DNA of 64,000 nucleotides from Chitinophaga filiformis (GTDB taxonomy: Bacteria; Bacteroidota; Bacteroidia; Chitinophagales; Chitinophagaceae), in NCBI RefSeq assembly GCF_023100805.1, contig NZ_CP095855.1, positions 7,977,001 to 8,041,000 on the forward strand. Reading direction: 5' to 3'. Within the stretch, counting starts at the first letter, position 1, and each line of letters starts with the position of its first letter. Both the position numbers and the translations under genes were made by a program. Shown here piece by piece: positions 8,065-16,481 of the stretch. Under the pieces are notes generated by a model. It was not told the origin of the DNA, searched no databases, and saw only the letters and a list, made by a program, of their open reading frames with translations.

Positions 8065-8418
8065 ATGTTAACGTTCTCCCCGCCCGATAGATTGACTGTA
8101 GGCCAGGCGCTGGCTAAATTGAGAGCAATCTATCAACCCGACAACACCGCTTTTTCACAGGCCCTGCGTACTTCCTATACGACATACTTGAAAACAGAAC
8201 GGGATCAAAGAGAACTGAGCTTTTTAATGGCATTGAAGATCTGTAAATTTTACAAGATCGATATTCACGATTTGGTCGTCATGCTCAGTGATGAAGAACT
8301 TGATAGAAGAGATCAATCTGTTATTAGGGCCCAGGAGAAACGCGACAGGAAGAAGGCGGAGGCAGAAAGTGCAAAAGTGATAGATCTCGCTACCGGCAAA
8401 ATAAAGCAAGGGATATAA
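8065..8418 (+). CDS. XRE-like helix-turn-helix protein carried in the IS66 unit
   Basis: 117 residues from ATG 8065; an in-frame start at 8023 would put the palindrome inside the gene, so I prefer 8065. The segment from LTVGQALAKLR through TSYTTYLKTERDQRELSFLMALK to YKIDIHDLV follows the spacing of XRE/Cro DNA-binding domains (tyrosine before the K-x-E-R turn, then a hydrophobic helix). A charged tail (RAQEKRDRKKAEAE) follows. It converges with the IS66 transposase, whose stop codon lies 12 bases beyond. It probably regulates itself or the element; whether it is a normal IS66 passenger cannot be told here. Confidence 0.6.
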   Translation: MLTFSPPDRLTVGQALAKLRAIYQPDNTAFSQALRTSYTTYLKTERDQRELSFLMALKICKFYKIDIHDLVVMLSDEELDRRDQSVIRAQEKRDRKKAEAESAKVIDLATGKIKQGI

Positions 8419-8443
8419 TCGGATATCTGTCAGACAGCCGATT
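8417..8443. terminator. Hairpin shared by the convergent XRE and transposase genes
   Basis: AATCGG (8417-8422) pairs with CCGATT (8438-8443), and inside it CTGTC pairs with GACAG around a single A. It spans both stop codons. There is no long T run, so termination is only suggested. Confidence 0.4.
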
Positions 8444-10229
8444 TATGTGTGGTGTTGGACGATTTCCAGTTCTGGGGCAAAAGTTCCAGATACTTGTCTT
8501 TAGGGTGATCAGTAATTCTTCGCAGCACATCATCCAACCATTTTACAGGATTGACACCTTGTAGACGGCAAGTAGCCAGCAGACTGTAAATAATAGCAGC
8601 GCGTTTACCTGCCAGATGAGAACCCGCAAACATGTGGTTATGCCTGCCTAATGCCAGTGGTCGTATTTGTGCTTCCAGTAAATTGTTGTCAGCCTCTAAC
8701 ATTCCATCAGTTGTATAGATCATCAGTGCGTCAAAGCGGGTAAGTGCGTAAGTAATAGCTTTATGCATCGGAGTCCCCGGTATAGTACCAGGAGCTTGTT
8801 GTTCCAGCCACTGACGCATTGCTAATAGTACCGGAACGGATTCGGCCTGTCTCTTTTCAGTGATCTGATCATAATCCAGGTTCAATGCTTTACATGCTGC
8901 TTCGATGGCATATAAAGGTTTAAAGAAGTTATCTAAAGCATATCCCGCACGGCTGGAGTCATAATTCAGGGCTTGCGTAAAATATCTTCTCACATGCACA
9001 AGACATTGTTGATGGATGACACCTGGCTGTTTACCATAGCTGGTATACACCCCATAACCATCTGTCAGCAAGTATCCCCGATACCCTGACAATATTTTCG
9101 CAATATCCTTTTTACCTCTTCCTTCCTGATAGGTAAAACCAGCTATGCGCTGAACAGGGGACATTATTGCCCACATCCAGCCTAAATGTGATTTCTTACC
9201 CTTCTTGCGGGTGTCATCCAAAACCTTGTAACAACTCTCATCAAAATGAAGATGCCTGCTGCTTAATATTTCCTTAAGAAGTAAATGCCATAATGGTTCC
9301 AGTATATCGCAGACCCTATTCGTAAAATAGGATAGCGTGCTATAAGATAGCGTGATCCCATACTGGACAAAACGTCTCTGCTGTCGCCATACAGGCATAT
9401 GATAAAGGAACTTGTCAATCAATAGCATTACCAGAACACTAATGTCTACTTTACATCTGGGGATAGGATGTTTTGGTAGCGGAGCTACGAACTGTTTAGC
9501 ATACAAGCCATCTTCACAAGAAGCTATGTAAACAGGTCTCCTGGTAACTTTGACGTACCACCGTAGCGGACTACAAGCCAACTGCCGCTGTTCTTCTATT
9601 CGCAAAAGTCTGGCGCCAACAGGCAGATTTTCTACGTCCAGGACAATAATCTCTTCTTCCAACCCTTCAGGAAGATCATGTCGACCACCTCTTTTCTTTG
9701 GGGCAATGGTAATACTGGTCCTGATATGAGCGGCTACTAGTTTTCTACTGTTTATGTGACATACACCCCAGTCATCAACGTCCAGGGATAATTTGCCTTG
9801 TATCACATCTACCGACATGGGGAGTTCGTTGCTGGTATGACGTTTCTCACTTTTTATCCCATAGATCCATTTCTTTACTATACGCAACTCATGCCGAAGC
9901 ATATCTAGCTTACTTAACTCTTTATTCTGTTCGTCTAAGTGTTGCTGCTGTGTAGATATCTGTTTATGCTGGTTGGTGATCAGTTGATCATACTGAGATA
10001 ATTGTTCGACTTGTTGTAGGATTGTTTGCTGATAGCTGGCAAGTTGCAGATCCTTATCGCATAAATACTGATGCTGTCTGATGATCAATTGGTCCTGCTC
10101 TCTGAGTAAGTTATCAGTAGTCTCACGATCCTGCTGCAGGAGCAATATTTGCTCCTGTAATAGTACAATTACCTGATCCTTTCCATCAGAGATAGCAGCT
10201 TTGTTGTATGTTTCGTGAGATTGTTTCAT
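8430..10229 (-). CDS. tnpC: IS66-family transposase
   Basis: 599 residues, apparently intact. Residues 20-115 are a glutamine-rich coiled coil, longer than usual. A basic segment (KKWIYGIKSEKRH) comes next, then the IS66 core with HFDESCYKV (first catalytic Asp), LLTDGYGVY (second), and GMLEADNNLLEAQIRPLALGR (Glu). The C-terminal IS66 block (HLAGKRAAIIYSLLATCRL) follows. It catalyses strand transfer for the element and is the last of three IS66 genes, 92 bases after tnpB. Confidence 0.95.
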   Translation of the reverse strand: MKQSHETYNKAAISDGKDQVIVLLQEQILLLQQDRETTDNLLREQDQLIIRQHQYLCDKDLQLASYQQTILQQVEQLSQYDQLITNQHKQISTQQQHLDEQNKELSKLDMLRHELRIVKKWIYGIKSEKRHTSNELPMSVDVIQGKLSLDVDDWGVCHINSRKLVAAHIRTSITIAPKKRGGRHDLPEGLEEEIIVLDVENLPVGARLLRIEEQRQLACSPLRWYVKVTRRPVYIASCEDGLYAKQFVAPLPKHPIPRCKVDISVLVMLLIDKFLYHMPVWRQQRRFVQYGITLSYSTLSYFTNRVCDILEPLWHLLLKEILSSRHLHFDESCYKVLDDTRKKGKKSHLGWMWAIMSPVQRIAGFTYQEGRGKKDIAKILSGYRGYLLTDGYGVYTSYGKQPGVIHQQCLVHVRRYFTQALNYDSSRAGYALDNFFKPLYAIEAACKALNLDYDQITEKRQAESVPVLLAMRQWLEQQAPGTIPGTPMHKAITYALTRFDALMIYTTDGMLEADNNLLEAQIRPLALGRHNHMFAGSHLAGKRAAIIYSLLATCRLQGVNPVKWLDDVLRRITDHPKDKYLELLPQNWKSSNTTHKSAV

Positions 10230-10321
10230 CAGACACTACCAATAACAGCGAAGGCAGATCTTTGTTCGATCTACCTTCACTGTTAAACAAAAATAATTTG
10301 CGCACTGAGATTAATAAAAGA

Positions 10322-10666
10322 TTAAGTGTATTGACGATACTTATGGAAAGATAATCCTTTAAGAATAGATAATAAGTCACTGGCATTTAATGCAACTGCG
10401 TTGTTACCTCCTTCCTGCATCAAAAGATCGAACCTCCCCTTATCTAACTTACGATACAGCATCGTAAAACCATTGTGTTCATGCAAGAGTATCTTCATGT
10501 GAGTCTTGTCTTTGTTGAGGAATACAAATATGTCATTATCTGTGATAGTCATGTGCATCTCATTTATCACGATTCCGCAAAGTCCTGCAAAACTTTTACG
10601 CATATCAGCACTGCCTCCATATAAAAAATACCTATACCGGTCTGTAAACAATATTATGTTGCTCAT
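10322..10666 (-). CDS. tnpB: IS66 accessory protein TnpB
   Basis: 114 residues with the conserved IS66 Orf2 pattern: GSADMRKSFAGLCGIV near residue 17, FLNKDKTHMKILLHEHNGF in the middle and YRKLDKGRF after it. The start overlaps the tnpA stop by four bases (ATGA). Needed for transposition in IS66 elements, role unknown. Unlike many relatives, it appears complete. Confidence 0.93.
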   Translation of the reverse strand: MSNIILFTDRYRYFLYGGSADMRKSFAGLCGIVINEMHMTITDNDIFVFLNKDKTHMKILLHEHNGFTMLYRKLDKGRFDLLMQEGGNNAVALNASDLLSILKGLSFHKYRQYT

Positions 10667-10977
10667 GCCAGTAACGATTTGAGATAATCAGGGCCAACTG
10701 GCTGGTAAAGACAAATATCTCCCACTTTGGCAAATAATCGTTCTTCCGGTAAATCTCTAGCGGGAAGTGAAGAAATGATTTCTATAAATCCTTCTGAAGG
10801 AGCTGTTTTTATGGGTGGATATTTCTTTCGCCAATTGTAAAAGGTGGCATCGCTTATATTATGAAGTTCGCAAAAGTCCTTAACTCTCATTCCTCCCTTA
10901 TCAAACATATCCATCAAGCCACTGATTTCACTCTCCGTGCGACGCATTTTAACCGGTTTGTTTAATTTGCTGCTCAT
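10663..10977 (-). CDS. tnpA: IS66 accessory protein TnpA (helix-turn-helix)
   Basis: 104 residues from ATG at 10977. An upstream ATG at 11013 would reach into istA, so the shorter start is better. MDMFDKGGMRVKDFCELHN followed by ISDATFYNWRKKY is the helix-turn-helix of IS66 Orf1 proteins, which probably bind the ends of the element. The start is only about 30 bases from the presumed IS66 end, as expected in the family. Confidence 0.88.
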   Translation of the reverse strand: MSSKLNKPVKMRRTESEISGLMDMFDKGGMRVKDFCELHNISDATFYNWRKKYPPIKTAPSEGFIEIISSLPARDLPEERLFAKVGDICLYQPVGPDYLKSLLA

Positions 10978-11013
10978 AGTTTTTTTTAGCAGCAAAATTA
11001 ATGGGCAGAACAC

Positions 11014-12514
11014 CTATGACCTATGTGGGGCAGGTTGTTGGTTTACGTCCAGACCTGCCTTTAAAATGCGTTCAACAGTATGAAAGCCGGCTTTATGATA
11101 TTCGAGTGCCCGATGACAGGCCTGCTCAAGACGTTGTGAGGTATAATCCTTTCCTAAAGCCAGTATTCCCTGGCATTGCTTGTAAGCGATTTCCGGATAG
11201 CTGTACTGGCCTAATAACCTTTGGATATAGAGAGGGGTATTATTGCCTACCTGCGCTGCTTTATCCTCAAAGAACTTAGGACTCCAGTCATTATATACCT
11301 GGTGAGTAGAAGGCAGATGATCGCTGATAGTAGTATAGTGTCCTGGGATAAAACAACGTCGATGACTGGATATGCGGGTATGGTTATAGAATATCTCTAC
11401 TGATACCTGATTATATTGTACCTCTACGTGAAGGCCTTGATAGCGATAGGGTACGCTATAGTAATTCCGACTTTCACTCAGGTAGATATAACTTGTTTTC
11501 TGCACTTTGGCTCTTCTGTATTGCCGTATGTGATAACGGCCCTGTGGCAGCGATTGCAACCACTCTTTTTCAGTATCAATAAATTGTTGCCAGCGGGTTG
11601 TACCTCCATGGGCAAACAGGTAATCATTAAAAGTGATCAGCATATTGCTGATTTCAGTATTAAGCTCTTCAAGAGAAAAGAAGGTATGGCGGGATATTGG
11701 GTAGTAAATACGTTGGTATATTAGCTCCACTGCGCGTTCAACTAACGCTTTATCTTGCGGATGATAAGGGCGGGCAGGATCTACAGCACAGCCATAGAAC
11801 AGTGCAAAATCGGCCAATGTTTTATTGATCAGTGGCGCATATTTTGTGTGCCTTGCTCACAGCACTTTTCAGATTATCAGATACAATGGCCTGAGGAACT
11901 CCTCCAAACCACTGTAAACAAGCAGATAAACAATTGATCAGATCCTCTCTTTTCTGTGAGGCTACTGCTTTTACGAAGGTATATTGGCTGCAGGGCAATT
12001 TTGCCACAAACACTTCTACAGCTATCAGTTCCCCGGTAGTTTTGTCAATATAGGAGAGCTTATCACCACGAAAGTCGACATACAGTTTGTCGCCAGCTTT
12101 ATGCAATAGTTTTCCTCCCGGCGTACTCCTTTTATTCCACTGCCGTATGTGCCAGCAAAACTGTGTATAACGGTAACCGTCCGGGTGTTTTGACAAGTAT
12201 TCCTGGTGTAATGCTCCAAGTGTACAACCAGGCTTCAAAAGTTCCTTTTCAATGTAGCTGAAGTAACCAGCCAATGTCTCATAGCGCTCTTTTTCGGTCT
12301 GGCTATCTTCTGTAAAAAGGTCTGCAAGTTCAGCATCTTCTAACTGCATTAGGGCATCCAGGGGTAAATCCAATGCTTTAAAGCGGGCCATATAACTGTC
12401 TACAGTCTTACGGTTGACCTTAATGTAGTCGGCAATCTTACGATTGCTCCAGCCCTTCTGTTTCAGTGAAATTAATGTACGTACTTCCATGACATTGATT
12501 CTTTGACCCGCCAT
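11014..12514 (-). pseudogene. istA: istA, IS21 transposase, frameshifted and cut by IS66
   Basis: The N-terminal part (12514-11822) has the HTH MEVRTLISLKQKGWSNRKIADYI-type start (residues 9 on), then VDFRGDKLSYID (first catalytic Asp) and AIVSDNLKSAV (second). It then runs into a stop. The frame continues from 11817 with ADFALFYG and HPQDKALVERAV (catalytic Glu region) to 11014. One extra A in the AAAA run near 11847 explains the shift; removing it restores KAHKYAPLINKTLADF. The last native codons lie at 7856-7975 beyond the IS66 insertion. It is dead by two independent events. Confidence 0.9.
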
Positions 12515-12562
12515 ATACCTATTGCTTTTTTAGGTACAAGACTATTGCAAATCATGGAAAGT

Positions 12563-12798
12563 GGCCCAATGACCTCCGTTTGGGGCTACGGTTATTGATT
12601 AATTTGGCCCAATGATCTCCGTTTAGCGCGGCAGGAAACCTTATTTTTGCCCCAATAACCTCCGTTTTAAACAGTGGAACCTGGAGATTGGCTTATTAAA
12701 ACCGTTCTAGGCAAATTACTTTTGCTCATTTTGGCCCAATATCGCCGTTTTGACTGGCCCGGTATGCTCCGTTATGGGTGGCACAATGACCTCCGTTT
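12563..12798. repeat. Six imperfect 19-bp repeats at the IS21 left end
   Basis: The unit GGCCCAATGACCTCCGTTT occurs at 12563-12581, 12606-12624, 12649-12667, 12733-12750, 12756-12774 and 12780-12798, all in the same direction with 0-6 changes (CTCCGTTT is best kept). IS21 elements carry multiple repeats at their ends as transposase sites. Six copies upstream of istA is a rich array. The region also covers the gene-less stretch 12515-12843. Confidence 0.85.
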
Positions 12799-12843
12799 TA
12801 GACAGCGATCGGTAAGTTGTTCGAATTCCCCTATCTACACCGG

Positions 12844-12871
12844 AAAAAACCGCCCCTTTTTAGAAGGCGGT
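12844..12871 (-). terminator. Terminator of the SDR/SnoaL operon
   Basis: On the minus strand ACCGCC (12871-12866) pairs with GGCGGT, and the second arm runs directly into TTTTTT (12849-12844). It lies about 40 bases after the SnoaL-like gene. Confidence 0.8.
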
Positions 12872-12909
12872 CTCTATGATCTATATCAGCGCAACTTTAC
12901 AATGTAACA

Positions 12910-13233
12910 CTACCCGGTTACTTTTAAAGAATCTATAAGATCGTCCTTAAATCCCAAATGAAACTTCAACACTATAGGGCTTCCAGGGAATGTGCCAGAC
13001 ACCTTGGCTGTCAACACTGCCTTCGATCCGGACTGCTCATAATTGAGAGGTTGCATCGAAGATTGATAGGCCTCATTCGCATGTTCGATCCATTGGCGAA
13101 TTTCTTCTTTGCCGGTATGCGTTTTGCCTTCATCATGCACACTGGCAGTATCTGTAAAACACGCCGCGTAAGCCTTGCTGTCGTAATTGTTCTGCGTCTC
13201 TATAAAACGTCCTACTACTTTTGGTAATTCCAT
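12910..13233 (-). CDS. SnoaL/NTF2-like small protein
   Basis: 107 residues of the cone-shaped NTF2-like fold: VVGRFIETQNNYDSKAYAACFTD is the usual opening helix pair, then DEGKTHTGKEEIRQWI, and beta strands to the end. Members include polyketide cyclases, isomerases and many unassigned proteins. It starts 18 bases after the SDR gene on the same strand, so the two form an operon. The small protein may assist or protect the SDR reaction, but its substrate cannot be read from sequence. Confidence 0.8.
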   Translation of the reverse strand: MELPKVVGRFIETQNNYDSKAYAACFTDTASVHDEGKTHTGKEEIRQWIEHANEAYQSSMQPLNYEQSGSKAVLTAKVSGTFPGSPIVLKFHLGFKDDLIDSLKVTG

Positions 13234-13251
13234 GATAATATGATTAAGTTT

Positions 13252-14046
13252 TTAAATTGTTGGTATTGTTCCGCCGTCAATGACGAAATTTGTTCCGGTT
13301 AAGTAATTGGCTCTTGGTGAAACTAAAAAGCCAACAAATTCGGCTACTTCTTCCGGTTCGGCGGGCCTGCCGTAAGGTATTCCACCCAATGCATTCATGA
13401 CACCTTGCTGAGCTTCTTCTACAGTACTATTTGCATTTCTTGCAATCTCGCCCAACCAGGCTATCGATGCTGTTGTATTTATCCATCCAGGCGAAACAGT
13501 TAGTACGCGAACGCCTTTGGGCGTGACTTCATTTGATAAACTTTTACTGTAATTGATTAATCCTGCCTTTGAAGCTGCGTACGGCAAGGTAGAATCGTAT
13601 AGCGGCAATTTGCCCTGGATGGAGGCGATGTGAATAATAACACCACTTTTCCGCTCGATCATTTGCGGTAAAAATCCCCTGTCAAGCCTGACAGGAGCAA
13701 GTAAATTAGCTTGTAGGGTTGATATCCAATCCTCATCATTCAATGCTGAAAAACCACCGGCGGGTGTTGATGAACCACCAAGGTTGTTTACCAGGATATC
13801 CAGCCTGCCATAGGTTGACAGCACTTCGCTGATTACTTTTTGCGCATCTTCTGCCTTGCTCAGGTCTGCCGGCACAAAATAAAGGCCTGCATCTGCATGT
13901 TCGGGTTGGTTCCTCGCGGTAATAACCACCGTTGCGCCAGCTGCCTTTAAGCGTTCGGCGATTGCTTTTCCGGCGCCCTTTGTACCACCTGTCACTAAGG
14001 CTATCTTTCCAGATAATTCGTTGCTGTAGATGAATTGCTGTTCCAT
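13252..14046 (-). CDS. Short-chain dehydrogenase/reductase (SDR)
   Basis: 264 residues from the ATG at 14046; an upstream ATG at 14067 adds seven unlikely residues. Classical SDR features are present: TGGTKGAGKA (19-28) for the cofactor, a D61 of ADL, NNLGG in the NNAG position, S142, Y156 and K160 as the catalytic set, and SPGWINT. It is an NAD(P)-dependent oxidoreductase for an unknown small alcohol or ketone. It is transcribed away from the HxlR gene at 14178, which probably controls it, and is followed by a SnoaL-like gene. Confidence 0.92.
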   Translation of the reverse strand: MEQQFIYSNELSGKIALVTGGTKGAGKAIAERLKAAGATVVITARNQPEHADAGLYFVPADLSKAEDAQKVISEVLSTYGRLDILVNNLGGSSTPAGGFSALNDEDWISTLQANLLAPVRLDRGFLPQMIERKSGVIIHIASIQGKLPLYDSTLPYAASKAGLINYSKSLSNEVTPKGVRVLTVSPGWINTTASIAWLGEIARNANSTVEEAQQGVMNALGGIPYGRPAEPEEVAEFVGFLVSPRANYLTGTNFVIDGGTIPTI

Positions 14047-14113
14047 ATTTCTTTGTTTGTAGTACAAATCTCGATACTACACAGATAGCAAACAATTACG
14101 GTCTTATGAATCA

Positions 14114-14137
14114 AATAGGGACAAATTTATCCGTATT
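14114..14137. promoter_or_regulatory. Dyad between SDR and HxlR genes, candidate operator
   Basis: A 24-base imperfect palindrome centred on AAATTT: AATA-x-GGA on the left mirrors TCC-x-TATT on the right. It covers the -33 TTG of the HxlR promoter and lies in the shared intergenic region. On the minus strand CAAATTTA at 14122-14129 reads TAAATTTG, a possible -7 box for the SDR gene. Confidence 0.45.
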
Positions 14138-14166
14138 GATCCCTTACCGGGTGTTGTTTATATTTG
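14136..14166 (+). promoter_or_regulatory. Promoter of the HxlR gene
   Basis: TTG at 14136-14138, 20 bases, TATATTTG at 14159-14166. Transcription would begin near 14172, so start codons upstream of that can be excluded. Confidence 0.65.
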
Positions 14167-14177
14167 TAATTATGTAC

Positions 14178-14582
14178 ATGAAAAAGACTACTCCAATGCT
14201 CAATTGCGGGCTTGACCTGGTTGGTGAAGTATTGTATGGCAAATGGAAGATACGTATCTTATGGTTCATTCATCAAGGCACCCTTAGACCGGGTGAACTT
14301 CAACGGAAAATCCCCGACGTAACGAGACGGGTGCTGAATGTCCAACTGAAAGAACTTGAAGATCATGAATTGGTTACTAAAACGATCTTTCCGGTATTGC
14401 CTCCTAAGGTGGAATACCGTCTTACGGACTTCGGTAAAACACTTATCCCGTTGATTCAATCCATCGGACTTTGGGGCGACGAACATCAGGAGCGGCTCCG
14501 CAGGGTTATTTTGAAGCATAATGCAGCATCATTGGATGATATCGAAAATGCTTATAAAGAGGGGCCCTCGTTATTAATATGA
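14178..14582 (+). CDS. HxlR-family transcriptional regulator
   Basis: 134 residues. Winged helix with LVGEVLYGKWKIRILWFI, RPGELQRKIPDVTRRVLN, QLKELEDHELV and EYRLTDFGKTL, the four HxlR blocks in order, and a cysteine (residue 9, LNCGLD) near the N-terminus as in thiol- or aldehyde-responsive members. The promoter box at 14159 rules out the longer frame from 14106; ATG 14172 is an alternative two codons upstream. It faces away from the SDR/SnoaL pair and probably controls it. Confidence 0.9.
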   Translation: MKKTTPMLNCGLDLVGEVLYGKWKIRILWFIHQGTLRPGELQRKIPDVTRRVLNVQLKELEDHELVTKTIFPVLPPKVEYRLTDFGKTLIPLIQSIGLWGDEHQERLRRVILKHNAASLDDIENAYKEGPSLLI

Positions 14583-14833
14583 TTCGGGCTTATGATGTTG
14601 AATTGATATTTCTGGTAAATCTTGAAGCTGGTGTGAGATATGATCTTTTAGCTTAATGGTAGATGGGTGAGTTTTGTAATGATGCCGCTGGCTTGAATGA
14701 CGTGTTGATTACTTGATGGTCTTACCTATTTTGAAAGTTGTGCCTTTGCCGGGGAAACTTTCATAAACATATTAAAAACGGGAGTTTTCTATCAACGCAT
14801 AATATTCATAACGATAGCTATTTTTTATACCCC

Positions 14834-15253
14834 ATGAATACAGCAGGATACTCAGCAACACCACTGGCTAAAAAATTGGGCATTAAGGATGGATTCGTAA
14901 TTCGCCTGGTGGGTCAGCCACCATATTATTTTGATCTGTTTGAGGACATGCCACTCAACATCCAGATACTCGATGATACGACAAAATCCAAAAACCTTAT
15001 TCATTATTTTACAAGGCAAGCAGACGATCTGCTCAGGGATATTCCATTATTAAAGAGAGAAATCCAAACCAATGGCATGATATGGATCTCCTGGCCCAAG
15101 AAGGCATCAAAGATCACCACTGATATTACTGAGGATGTAATCCGGGACCTGGCGTTAAGCAATGGTCTTGTTGACATTAAAGTTTGTGCGATAGATGAAA
15201 TCTGGTCCGGCCTTAAATTGGTCATACCGGTAAAGGACAGGGCCCAAAAATAA
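14834..15253 (+). CDS. DUF3052-family protein
   Basis: 139 residues from the ATG at 14834 (MNTAGYSATPLAKKLG). The opening YSATPLAKKLGIKDG is the signature of DUF3052, as are VRLVGQPPYYFDLF-like strands and the MIWISWPKK block. The last part (IKVCAIDEIWSGLKLV) also fits. The function is unknown; the family is cytosolic. A longer frame from 14738 has no family support. It stands alone, with about 235 bases of nothing notable after it. Confidence 0.85.
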   Translation: MNTAGYSATPLAKKLGIKDGFVIRLVGQPPYYFDLFEDMPLNIQILDDTTKSKNLIHYFTRQADDLLRDIPLLKREIQTNGMIWISWPKKASKITTDITEDVIRDLALSNGLVDIKVCAIDEIWSGLKLVIPVKDRAQK

Positions 15254-15488
15254 AAAAGGCAAAGGCAATTAAAGGAATCCCCCCTGATAACAATGTCTTC
15301 GATTGATCGATCAGAATAATTCCAAGAGAATAAAACGCGGCAGCGCTAAACTTTGAAAGGAAGCAAACAATCAAAGGCCACCAGCATTTTTTTTATTTCC
15401 GCAACTCTTTTCCAGGCCCTGATGGATTAGCATTAACCCGGTGCCAGATGGCTCTGGTACTGGCTATCCGGGAAGAAATGCTATATGC

Positions 15489-15845
15489 TTAGCCGAGATC
15501 AGCTGGTTTTGCCTTGCTCCGATTGTTTACCTTCTGCTTCAGCTGTACCGCCCATTCGTTGACGTGGTTAAGCACAGGCTTTAACGTAAGGCCATCTTCT
15601 GTCAGGCTATATTCCACGGTAATCGGTACCGTATTAAAGGTCTGCCTGTATACGATTCCCGCCGCTTCCAGGTCTTTCAATTCTTTGATGAGCATTTTGG
15701 GTGAAATGGTCCCTATTTCCCGCTCCAATTCCTTAAACCGTTTCTTGCCGAAATACAGGATGGAAAGGATATGTAATTTCCATTTCCCGCCCAAAACCTG
15801 TAGAACAAATTGCAGTGACTCAAGGTTAGGTAAACAATTTTCCAT
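15489..15845 (-). CDS. HxlR-family regulator, copy A
   Basis: 118 residues from MENCLPN. It has the HxlR winged helix: LGGKWKLHILSILYFG, FKELEREIGTISPKMLIKE, LKDLEAAGIV, EYSLTEDGLTL. A cysteine at residue 4 could be a sensor. It is almost identical to the gene at 21492-21839 over the coding part and about 95 bases upstream. Here the divergent neighbour is a broken hydrolase, whereas copy B faces an intact SDR, so copy A probably no longer has its native target next to it. Confidence 0.92.
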   Translation of the reverse strand: MENCLPNLESLQFVLQVLGGKWKLHILSILYFGKKRFKELEREIGTISPKMLIKELKDLEAAGIVYRQTFNTVPITVEYSLTEDGLTLKPVLNHVNEWAVQLKQKVNNRSKAKPADLG

Positions 15846-15941
15846 ATTTTTTTTCGATTCAACTAAATGATTATCAACCACACTAACTTTTTGTAAATTA
15901 GAATACTATCTGGTAACTACTTTCAAAAATAAACCTTCCTA
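15525..15941. repeat. Duplicated HxlR segment, copy A
   Basis: About 415 bases, mostly identical to 21515-21933, covering most of the HxlR gene and its upstream region. Identity ends sharply after CCTTCCTA at 15941, where the hydrolase pseudogene begins in frame. Confidence 0.85.
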
Positions 15942-16366
15942 CCTGTCCACCCCTGGTGGGTTGCATTCACCCAGGTAAAGGGATTGCCGGAGGAATTATT
16001 GGAAGGACGCTTCGGTATTGTCCAGGAATGGATGTTTGATAAGATGCTAGTTAATAAAGATAGTATTAGCCACTTCGACAGAACAATTTATGCCAAAGCA
16101 TATGATACCAGGGATGCAATCAGGGCATCAAGTGCCTGGTACCAAGCCTTTCCGCAAGATATTCAAGATATCAAAGTAATGCCACGAATAGAGGCCCCAA
16201 CTTTAGGAATTGCAAGCTCTGGAAGCATTCAAATGTTAAAAGCATCACTTCCAAATTATATCAAGAACGCTAAGATGTGGTGGAAAATTCCGGTCACTTT
16301 CTGCAAGAAGAGCAACCACAAATAGTAGCGGACCTGATTTTAAATTTTTTAAATTCCAAACTTTAA
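15942..16366 (+). pseudogene. Alpha/beta hydrolase, 3' part only, frameshifted
   Basis: The frame opens at 15942, exactly at the end of the duplicated HxlR segment, with HPWWVAFTQVKGLPEELLEGR, the cap region of epoxide-hydrolase or dehalogenase-like enzymes. It continues through IEAPTLGIASSGS. Near 16272 the frame shifts; the other frame continues VENSGHFLQEEQPQIVADL to TAA at 16364-16366, including the catalytic His of GHF. The 5' half with nucleophile and oxyanion hole is missing. It is a different hydrolase from the one at 19174. Part of it (16138-16209) recurs at 21258. Confidence 0.8.
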
Positions 16367-16481
16367 TAGCTACTATTACTTACAATCGGTACTCTGGCGT
16401 ATCCCAACCCGGAATGCTGGTATTTTCTTAGTATCAGTCACATCAATCATCGATAATGAGATAGCTGATTACAATCTTACT

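Larger units (their letters stand above)
7980..11005 (-). mobile_element. IS66-family element with a passenger regulator gene
   Basis: Three IS66 genes on the minus strand (tnpA, tnpB and the transposase) plus an XRE-type gene on the plus strand sit between the two halves of istA. The boundaries are estimated from where IstA coding is lost. I could not identify convincing inverted repeats or an exact 8-bp duplication. GTCATAG next to the right end and GTCGATAG next to the left end are the closest match and may be a decayed target duplication. Confidence 0.75.
7657..12800 (-). mobile_element. IS21-family remnant, interrupted by an IS66 element
   Basis: In minus-strand order it contains six end repeats (12798-12563), istA with a frameshift (12514-11014), an inserted IS66 unit, the last codons of istA (about 7975-7856), and the first 52 codons of istB (7815-7657). 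The right end of the element is missing: istB stops abruptly within 40 bases of the ISL3 right end. It cannot move by itself. Confidence 0.85.

Noticed and set aside
7960..11030. Exact IS66 ends and target duplication
   Set aside because: No convincing inverted repeats; GTCATAG and GTCGATAG are similar but not identical, so I left the borders as estimates.
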